Position numbers and translations under genes: made by a program. Shown here one piece after another: positions 1 through 6,400 of a stretch of 57,095 nucleotides of DNA. The stretch is taken from contig CANQZA010000006.1 in assembly GCA_947628175.1 (NCBI GenBank), positions 1-57,095 of the forward strand, written 5' to 3'. The notes under the pieces were generated by a model. The model saw only the letters and a program-made list of their open reading frames with translations. It did no database searches and was not told the origin of the DNA. Source of the stretch: an uncultured Clostridia bacterium (GTDB taxonomy: Bacteria; Bacillota; Clostridia; Oscillospirales; Acutalibacteraceae). Each line of letters begins with the position of its first letter. Position 1 is the stretch's first letter.

Positions 1-238
1 TTATGTCTTTGCTATCCTGCCGCCTTATGGTGTCAAGTGCCTTGTGGATGGCGGTGTATACGGCTTTCTCGCACCTGCCGTACCGCTCCCCAATCTCGTT
101 GTAAATCTGCGTAACGGTCATCCAGCGGTATTTATCCTCGCACAACAGCAGGATGTATTCCGTGATGAAGTCCAGCCCGATGTAGTCTGCGGGCATACCA
201 ACCTGTAACAGTTTTTCCTCAATGTCTGTTCTTTTCAT
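1..238 (-). CDS. Spo0A C-terminal-like DNA-binding protein (cut by window start)
   Basis: ATG at 238 opens a frame that runs off the window at position 1 (79 residues visible). The pattern LQVGMPADYIGLDF, then a helix, then YNEIGERYGRCEKAVYTAI and a basic end matches the Spo0A C-terminal helix-turn-helix domain: a short hydrophobic-G-P start, a middle helix, and a recognition helix ending in ERAI or KAVYTAI. Phages of spore-formers and relatives often carry this domain without the receiver domain, so it probably acts as a phage transcription factor. No N-terminal receiver is present. If the two window ends are joined, the frame continues for 14 more codons to a stop, which suggests a circular genome opened inside this gene. 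Confidence 0.8.
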   Translation of the reverse strand, partial: MKRTDIEEKLLQVGMPADYIGLDFITEYILLLCEDKYRWMTVTQIYNEIGERYGRCEKAVYTAIHKALDTIRRQDSKDI

Positions 239-408
239 GTGAAACCTCTTTCTGCCTACTATTGTAGGGCTTATCCGTTTGTAAAAATCTTGTTTTCTCC
301 AAATTGTGTTGACCGAAAGAGGTATACAGTGCTATAATATTTGCATACCTCTTTTGGGGTTGGGAGTAAGCCGTTTCGTTTGTGGTGTTTTGGCTTGCTC
401 CCATTTTT

Positions 409-588
409 TCATTTTTTAATTGCCCTTTGGTATTCAAATTCTATACCGTCTCTGACTACTTCTGATTTTGTCATGCCTAGTTCATTCGATGCAATTTCTA
501 ATTTTTGCACCATTTCTTCGTCTATGCGCACTCTAAGCATTGTATCTTTCTTCTTATCAGATTTGGGCCTTCCTATCTTTTGCGACAT
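409..588 (-). CDS. Ribbon-helix-helix (CopG/Arc-type) regulator, 59 aa
   Basis: This short ORF starts at ATG 588 behind AAGGGAGG. A basic N-terminal tail (IGRPKSDKKKDT) leads into a beta strand (TMLRVRIDEEMV) and two helices (LEIASNELGMTKSEVVRDGI), the standard order of MetJ/Arc RHH DNA-binding proteins. Such proteins bind repeats as dimers of dimers. The promoter just upstream contains two GTNGCTACAA direct repeats, so autoregulation is likely. It lies between the Spo0A-like gene and the Rha gene, in what looks like a regulatory corner of the genome. Confidence 0.8.
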   Translation of the reverse strand: MSQKIGRPKSDKKKDTMLRVRIDEEMVQKLEIASNELGMTKSEVVRDGIEFEYQRAIKK

Positions 589-608
589 ATTTTTCCTCCC
601 TTCTTTTT

Positions 609-649
609 GTCGCTACAATAAATATAATACCGTAGCTACAAAAAGTCAA
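609..649 (-). promoter_or_regulatory. Promoter of the 409-588 RHH gene with paired repeats
   Basis: Minus-strand -35 TTGACT (644-649), a 17-nt spacer and -10 TATATT (621-626). Direct repeats GTCGCTACAA (609-618) and GTAGCTACAA (632-641), 23 bp apart, bracket the -10 box. Two turns of helix between repeats suits an RHH operator. The operator role is inferred. Confidence 0.6.
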
Positions 650-728
650 GAGGTTTTTCCGATTTTCTTTCTATTATTTCAAAAGTATGGTATAATCACC
701 GTATACGCTTTACTGAAGATAAAATGAT

Positions 729-750
729 AGAGGCGGCTTACGCCACCTCT
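729..750 (-). terminator. Terminator overlapping the end of rha
   Basis: An 8-bp hairpin (AGAGGTGG / CCGCCTCT read on the minus strand, one G-U pair) has the rha stop codon in its loop and is followed by a U-rich ATCATTTTATC. It is a modest intrinsic terminator. Confidence 0.5.
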
Positions 751-1424
751 ATGTATGCAATACTTTTGAATATTTCCAACCTGCTTTTGCAATCCTTGTA
801 TATATCTTTATAATGCTTTCCTTCTTCTATTCCGGCCTGTATGCAATGTAGAATAATGTTTTCCGCTACACTTAAATTGCTCAATTGTTCTGAATTTGCA
901 TTATTTCTTCCGGATACTCCACATATCTTGTTTGCTAACTTTGTGTAATTTATATAGAGCAAATTATCATCATGATCATATCCTTGTTTTTTTGCATATT
1001 CAACAAGCGATTTTAGCGTGTCCGTCTCTAATTTTCTTATAAGTTTCCCTTGTTCTCTAGTGCGCTCCCAACCCTTTGTTTGACGCTTAAATATAAACTG
1101 GCGCATAGCGTAAAACTGCCGCACGAGTTCTGTTTTGAAATCAGCAACCTTCTCTGTGTTATCTAAAAACGTAATTAAAAGTGTTGCCTGTGGTTCGTTC
1201 ATTTTGTATATTCTTGTTGGTCTTCCTCTTTTTCCCGATTTGAAATCGGTAAAATCAATTTTTCCAAACTTTTCAAGCCTTTTTCTTTGTTCCTTTATTA
1301 ACCTAACAACAGATTCGTGCTGGTTATCGGTTCCTTTCGCTATAACCATGCTGTTTGTAAAAACATCATTTCCGCTCAAAACAACCAAAGACTCATTTTT
1401 TGTTTGTAAAGAAGCGTCGTTCAT
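738..1424 (-). CDS. rha: Rha-family phage antirepressor/regulator
   Basis: The N-terminal third has the Rha pattern: MVIAKGTDNQHESVVRLI, then FKSGKRGRPTRIYKMNEPQ and ATLLITFLDNTEKVADFKTE and LVRQFYAMRQ. In characterised Rha proteins this region interferes with host or phage development when overproduced. The C-terminal half (about 130-228) is a separate helical domain seen in antirepressor fusions. I start at ATG 1424 because GGGAGG lies eight bases upstream; the longer frame to 1463 has no such site. The start overlaps the stop of a 36-codon upstream ORF by ATGA, so the two are probably translationally coupled. A terminator-bearing leader lies further upstream. Confidence 0.8.
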   Translation of the reverse strand: MNDASLQTKNESLVVLSGNDVFTNSMVIAKGTDNQHESVVRLIKEQRKRLEKFGKIDFTDFKSGKRGRPTRIYKMNEPQATLLITFLDNTEKVADFKTELVRQFYAMRQFIFKRQTKGWERTREQGKLIRKLETDTLKSLVEYAKKQGYDHDDNLLYINYTKLANKICGVSGRNNANSEQLSNLSVAENIILHCIQAGIEEGKHYKDIYKDCKSRLEIFKSIAYIEVA

Positions 1425-1531
1425 CCAACTACACCTCCCATCACGTTCAGTATAGTTTCCCATCTGTAGTTCTTCACCCTCAATCGCATTAAGGGTGATC
1501 CATCATTTGTAAAATTGGTGCCAGTTGTCAT
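1421..1531 (-). CDS. 36-aa ORF translationally coupled to rha
   Basis: ATG 1531 is preceded by AAAGGAGGG at good spacing, one of the best ribosome-binding sites in the region. The frame runs 36 codons and its TGA overlaps the rha ATG (ATGA). No homology is recognisable; the peptide is slightly basic with one Trp. It may be a true small protein or a coupling peptide that loads ribosomes onto rha. Confidence 0.5.
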   Translation of the reverse strand: MTTGTNFTNDGSPLMRLRVKNYRWETILNVMGGVVG

Positions 1532-1616
1532 ATGGCAATCCCTCCTTTACGATGATTTGCCCCGGAGCATAGCTGCCCCGGGGTATGTCTGTCCGTCCGC
1601 TTGGTAACATGTGCCA

Positions 1617-1697
1617 TCACATGCGGGTAGTACCGTAAAGGTTGGCCAGCTTCATCACTGGAAAAATAAAAGCACGAAAAACGTGCCACATGTTCAT
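1617..1697 (-). CDS. Possible leader peptide spanning a terminator, 26 aa
   Basis: Within the transcript from the 1741-1769 promoter, ATG 1697 opens a 26-codon frame running straight through the terminator hairpin at 1661-1687. The peptide is rich in Met, Phe and Trp. The ribosome-binding site is weak (GAGAG), so translation is uncertain. If translated, ribosome position would decide whether the terminator folds, as in classical attenuation. Confidence 0.3.
   Translation of the reverse strand: MNMWHVFRAFIFPVMKLANLYGTTRM
1661..1687 (-). terminator. Leader terminator/attenuator upstream of rha
   Basis: On the minus strand GGCACG-TTTTT-CGTGCC-like hairpin (stem GCACG/CGTGC at 1672-1676 and 1682-1686) is followed by TTTTATTTTT. 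It starts only about 50 nt after the predicted transcription start. An upstream AAGCACGA in the same leader could pair with TCGTGCTT and prevent hairpin formation. Confidence 0.6.
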
Positions 1698-1740
1698 GGC
1701 TTCATCTCTCGTGCTTCTGTCGGAACATTTGTTCTTATTT

Positions 1741-1769
1741 AATATAGCATAGATGGGAAAATTTGTCAA
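1741..1769 (-). promoter_or_regulatory. Strong sigma-A promoter for the rha leader
   Basis: TTGACA (1764-1769), 17-nt spacer, TATATT (1741-1746) on the minus strand: a near-consensus promoter placed directly after the terminator at 1770-1797. The predicted transcript meets the 1661-1687 terminator almost at once. Between there and ORF 1421-1531 the leader also holds a CATGTG/CACATG hairpin and a CCCCGG/CCGGGG hairpin. Confidence 0.75.
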
Positions 1770-1797
1770 ATAAAAGCGGCGGAAAAATCCGCCGCCC
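1770..1797 (-). terminator. Intrinsic terminator after the 1858-2448 gene
   Basis: An 8-bp perfect stem GCGGCGGA/TCCGCCGC (1776-1783 and 1788-1795) followed on the minus strand by TTTTATTTG. Confidence 0.8.
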
Positions 1798-1857
1798 AAA
1801 AGCTTGTTTTATATTTTAACAAACAAGATAATATTTGCATATTATTGTTCTTCTAAA

Positions 1858-2448
1858 TTATATTTTTTTAATATCTGCCCCTTCTACTTCAATAACCATT
1901 CCTTTCTCTCTTAATGAAAGATGGTATTCTTTTTTAAAATCTTGAAATTTGTTTAATTCTTCCTTTCTATATGAAGAATAGTTTTCATAATAACTGACTT
2001 GCCCTTCTCTTTCTCCATCCTGAACAGTCAATAAATATGATCCTGTTTCAATATCTTCTCCAACAACATAGGCTCCCGGAGGGAAAATCCCCTTTTTTCT
2101 GTCGTACATAATTTTTTCCTCTTTTCTTTTGTTTTGTTTGTTTTGAATATTTCTCCGCTGTTCTGCAATGTATTTATCATACATCTCTTCTTCTATTTCG
2201 CCATGCAATTCGTCATATAAATCATCATATAGGCCATTATAAATATTTTCCGAATTAGTATTCGTTCCTTTATATATTGTATTTTTCTTTTTTGCCTTTA
2301 CTCCTGATAAAATTCCGCCAATAATCGCAAACAATGAAGCGATAGAGCTACATATAGTCGCCGCCATCCAGAAAAACAATTTAAACATAAGGATTGTCGG
2401 TTCTAGCCACCATCCAAAAAACAACCAATACGTTCCGCCCTTTTTCAT
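1858..2448 (-). CDS. Membrane protein with C-terminal PGAYVVGEDI-type repeat domain
   Basis: I start at ATG 2448, giving 196 residues; the longer TTG frame to 2466 has no ribosome-binding site. Two hydrophobic segments near the N-terminus (around residues 6-20 and 24-50, including ILMFKLFFWMAATICSSI) are followed by a charged acidic linker. The C-terminal domain opens with FPPGAYVVGEDIETGSYLL, a motif seen in many Clostridial exported proteins of unknown function. It sits with a lipoprotein gene downstream of the tape measure, behind its own promoter and terminator, as lysogeny cargo (moron) genes do. Its function is not known; altering the host surface or excluding other phages would be guesses. 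Confidence 0.65.
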   Translation of the reverse strand: MKKGGTYWLFFGWWLEPTILMFKLFFWMAATICSSIASLFAIIGGILSGVKAKKKNTIYKGTNTNSENIYNGLYDDLYDELHGEIEEEMYDKYIAEQRRNIQNKQNKRKEEKIMYDRKKGIFPPGAYVVGEDIETGSYLLTVQDGEREGQVSYYENYSSYRKEELNKFQDFKKEYHLSLREKGMVIEVEGADIKKI

Positions 2449-2474
2449 CTCTTGTAATTCCCGCAATAATTATG

Positions 2475-2500
2475 AAAATAATATATCATATTATTTTAAA
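2475..2500. repeat. AT-rich inverted repeat between two cargo genes
   Basis: AAAATAATAT and ATATTATTTT flank a 3-nt centre. It lies just 5' of the 1858-2448 gene and could be an operator or a weak terminator of the lipoprotein gene. Confidence 0.35.
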
Positions 2501-2531
2501 ACTAAAACATGAGGCTATAATATTAAAAGCA

Positions 2532-3305
2532 TTATGACTTCCTCCTTCTGCCTGTAAAGTAGACTTTATAATCATCATACGGTACATCTTTGTAATAATC
2601 AAACTCTTTTGCCAAAGTATTTTTGGGCTTTAGTTCCAAATCGTTATCTGTGAAATAATTTGTGTCATAATCAACCACCTGTCCATTAGAGAAAAATAAA
2701 ACTGTTCCTTCTACAAATTCAATCGGTCTATCACCTTTGTTTGTACATGTAATAATAATTCCCTCTCCGGTATCAGAAACTTCATAAGACAAATCTGACA
2801 ATGCTGGTTCGTAATAATCATCTTCATTTGCTGATATTGTATAGCTAAAAGAATTTATATCATTTGCTTCAAAAATATGGAACAGGCAAACTGAATATCC
2901 GCTTTCTATCGCATGTTTAGAATCGGATTTTGCCCCGATCGTTTTTCCGCTTGAATCTTTTGCAATAACATTAGTCTCTACAGAAACGGTTTTTTTCGAG
3001 TTATTTGTTAGTTCCATTATGTAATAAGTTCCCCAAGCTCCATTATCGTAAGAATATTCTTTTACAGAAATATCTTTTGTCATATCAGTTTCCTGCAAAG
3101 ACGGAGACTTATTCCCTTCATCTCCCATATCTTCATTATGTTCCGCATTTATTTCCGAACCATTATTGATGGAATCTTCATTTTCCTTTAACTCAACTTT
3201 TTCTTCCGCAGTCTTGTCGTACTTTTCTTGTGAAATCCCTCCGCTTTGACATCCGGTAACTACAAAAATAATCGCTACAACTAAGATTAAAAACATTTTT
3301 TTCAT
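2532..3305 (-). CDS. Secreted lipoprotein of unknown function, 257 aa
   Basis: MKKMFLILVVAIIFVVTGC is a type II signal peptide with lipobox VTGC, so the mature protein is anchored by a lipidated Cys19. An acidic low-complexity linker (about 20-75) is followed by two beta-rich domains. Phrases such as ITCTNKGDRPIEFVEGTVLF and MELTNNSKKTVSVETNVI resemble FxLYD-type extracellular domains. The start has AAGGAGG at correct spacing, and a good promoter lies at 3350-3379. Position after the tape measure terminator, with its own promoter, marks it as probable lysogenic-conversion cargo. Confidence 0.8.
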   Translation of the reverse strand: MKKMFLILVVAIIFVVTGCQSGGISQEKYDKTAEEKVELKENEDSINNGSEINAEHNEDMGDEGNKSPSLQETDMTKDISVKEYSYDNGAWGTYYIMELTNNSKKTVSVETNVIAKDSSGKTIGAKSDSKHAIESGYSVCLFHIFEANDINSFSYTISANEDDYYEPALSDLSYEVSDTGEGIIITCTNKGDRPIEFVEGTVLFFSNGQVVDYDTNYFTDNDLELKPKNTLAKEFDYYKDVPYDDYKVYFTGRRRKS

Positions 3306-3349
3306 ATCGTTTCCTCCTTAAGTATGTCTATAACACTTATGTATAGTAA

Positions 3350-3379
3350 ATTATACTTTATCCTACCATTTTTTGTAAA
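3350..3379 (-). promoter_or_regulatory. Promoter of the lipoprotein gene
   Basis: TTTACA (3374-3379), 18-nt spacer, TATAAT (3350-3355) on the minus strand. GTATA and TATAC arms around the -10 form a short dyad that may be an operator. Confidence 0.65.
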
Positions 3380-3389
3380 AGAACGCAAC

Positions 3390-3427
3390 AAAAATTTAGG
3401 GCGGTAGCTTTTATTGCTCTACCGCCC
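3390..3427 (-). terminator. Terminator of the tail (tape measure) operon
   Basis: The stem GGGCGGTAG../..GCTACCGCCC (3399-3408 with 3416-3427) is followed on the minus strand by TAAATTTTTG. It closes the late operon immediately after the tape measure. Confidence 0.85.
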
Positions 3428-3438
3428 CGCTTTCAATG

Positions 3439-6400
3439 CTAATAACCGTACTTTGGCGTTGGATTGTACCGATAGTCAAGACTTCTTTGCCCTCTTGCAA
3501 CCGCTCTTGCCAGTGCTTCATCATTCTCCATTTTAAGCTCCGCATAACAATTCACGTTGATTGGTTGCTGGTTGTTCATCATTGCCATTGAATATCCTGC
3601 CGCAACAGCTCCTTGAAGTGCTTTATTGTCTACAAATCCATTCGGCATTTGAGATGTAATGCTCTCTCCTATCATTCTCATTACTTTTTGATTTTCAAGG
3701 GGCAAAACAACCTCCGGCACATCTCCAACGCCGACCACAGACGGACTACCAAAAAATCCGCCCGTTTTATACCAATCAACATCAAACTCAGGTATTTCCA
3801 CCCTGTTCCCGTTTCCAAGATCGTTGTAATTCCACCTGGAAATATATAAGTGCGGCGTCGGTATGTGAACGGAAGAAAATCCGTTTGCGAATGACTGTGC
3901 GGCGTTTCTTCCATAGTTATACATATCATTGTTTATTCCGGAAAAAGTATTTGCAACAGCGTTTATTATGCCCTGCGCAGAATTTGATATTTGAGACTTC
4001 ATTCCGTCTATTCCGTCTTTGAAGTTTTTAAATATGTTTTCCCCAAAATTCTTAAATTCTGTATTGCTACCAGAAAAAACTTTTTTTGCATCCGACAACC
4101 ATTGCGACAATGCTGTTGTGGTTAAACTTGTGTTTTTTGTTATCCCAAGATTAAATCCAAGCACAACATCTTTTCCGATTTTTTCATATTCTTTTGAAGG
4201 ACTATGGGAATCAATCGCCTCCCTTGTCTCCCCAAGAGCGCCTGTCCCCAATGATTTTGCCGCGTATAATGCGCTTGACATTTCTCTTTCAATGCCTTTT
4301 CCGAACCCTTGCGGAACCGTTTTTCCGGCGTCGATTGCTATTGCGCCAACATCAGATAATGCCTTATTTATAACTGAATTTACATCATCTTTCATCTTTA
4401 TATTGTCTGTTGACACGCCCTCGTATGAATACGTTGTTATGGTATCGAATAGGCCGTCAATTATGTTTTTAGCGGCGTCAGACGACCATCCAGCACCCTT
4501 TATACCTATGCCTCCTATAATTTCTTCAATACTTTCAGACAGTGGATCTATGGTATTTGTCTTCCATTGTTTAACAGCGTTTTGTACATATTCGTCCTTT
4601 GATTGAAAGCCGCTGAGAATTTTTTCGTCCCAACTCATTTTCTCCCAGTCTTTTGCTGCTTGGTCAATAACTTTGTTTACACCGCCAACAAAATCTGCCT
4701 GCATCATATCTGTAAACTCTGTTGCTTTTTGCTGCGCGTTTGATTTTAATTCTTCTATCGCTCTCGGAATAACATCCAAATTCTCCTTTGCTTCTTTCTT
4801 TTCTTCTTCTGTGGCCGTAGGAGACCTATATATTTCGTCCCATTTCGCAGATATTGTCTTTGCCGCTTCGTCCAAATTATTATTATAATTTTGCAGCGAA
4901 TCTTTGACTTGATTTGCATATCTTTGCACTGCTTCTTTATCCACAGTTCCGTCATCAAATACAATTGCGCTATAGTCAATGCTTTCTGCAATTTGTCCTA
5001 TTTCGTACGAGAAATCGCTAGTGGCTTTAGAGAAATCATCGTAGCCTTTTGCAACTTCTATAAGTTGCTTTTCCAGTTCTTTATATTTTGGCGTACCGTA
5101 ATCATATTTTTGCATTTCTTCAGAAATTCTTTTTGCTTCTTGCTGATTTCTGTACCCGTATTCGATAACGGTGTCAATTGCGCCTTCCACATCAACCCCA
5201 AGAGCTTTCATTGCTGCATGTAGCGCACCGCCTTCTCCATATGCAGCCAAAATTGTTGTTTCCATATTTTGAAATTTTGTTTCTGTGAGAGTCGCAAGTT
5301 GCCCAAACAAGTCATCTAACTGCTTTTTCCCTTCTTCAACAGACAAAACCCCGCTATCCATAGCAGTTTCAATTCTCTGTATTTCTGTCCAAGTATCTTC
5401 TATATTTTTGTTTGCTGTATCTAATTGACTTGAAGATTCGTTTATTTTTGTAAATCCACTTGCGGCAGAGTCCAAGGCACCGGAAAACCTTCCTGCTACT
5501 TCCTCAATTGGCGTACCACCCGGATTTGTCAAAGATTGCTTTATGGATTCCCCGACATTTGCGGTTATCATTTCATCCACTTTTTTCTTTGCATTTGTAA
5601 ACGCTGCAAATATAGCAGTCCCTACAGCCGCTATTCCAGCCGCTATCAGCGCATATGGATGGGCGGCAAGCGACGAAAAGAAGCCGCCTATAGCCTCTTT
5701 TATACCTTCAAATCCAACTTGTCCCAGCAGAAGAAAAGCGTTTCTAAAATTACTTAAGTGATTTACAACTTCTCCTATTTTTACAGCTACTTGGTATGCG
5801 CCCCATGCCGCAAAAAACGAAAGCAAGGCTGTTGTAATTCCAGAAATTACCTCTGATGGTATGGAACTTAAAATGCCAAAAAATCCGCTCAACGCACTGC
5901 TGGCTAGATTGATCGCTCCAGATATAACCGGGCCAAATGCGGTAAGAAGTCCGTCTGCAAAATTCAATACTCCCTGTATAATTCCTGCTGTAAACTTCGC
6001 CGCAGTTTCGACAATATTCGATAATGCGGAGCCTATCGAACCCCAATCAACATCAATATATCCAAACTTATCAAGCGCAGCTATAAGGCCCACAATTCCT
6101 CCGGCGATTGCAACGTATTTTACGGCGCCAAGCCATGAAAACGTGCTTTTGAGTGCGTTCCAGCCGCTTAATGCGCTAGATATTTTCGTAAGAATGTTTG
6201 AAACAGAAGAAAGTCCCTTAAATGCAATCAGGCCAGTTGCAACTATTCCAAGCGAATATCCAATATTTTCAACTGTCTTTGGCTTTATTTTTTTCAGTGC
6301 CGAAGAAATTCCGTCAAGCCCATCCGGTATTTTGTTGATGAATTTTATTCCGACCTTCGATAAGTCTCTAAAAAAGTCAATCAGGCCCTCACCTATGGAT

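Larger units (their letters stand above)
1532..1857 (-). other. Structured 326-bp intergenic leader of the rha operon
   Basis: No convincing long gene here. On the minus strand it holds, in order, a terminator (1770-1797), a consensus promoter (1741-1769), a possible leader peptide crossing a terminator (1617-1697), a perfect hairpin CATGTG-ATGG-CACATG (about 1607-1622), and a GC-rich hairpin with CCCCGG/CCGGGG arms (about 1559-1582) just before the ribosome-binding site of ORF 1421-1531. The density of RNA structure points to regulation of rha by transcription attenuation or RNA folding. Confidence 0.5.

Noticed and set aside
219-437. 72-codon minus frame between the Spo0A-like and RHH genes
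   Set aside because: It overlaps the 3' end of the RHH gene in another frame, has no ribosome-binding site and biased composition.
341-727. Plus-strand 128-codon frame
   Set aside because: It is antisense to the RHH gene, which has a clear fold and ribosome-binding site.
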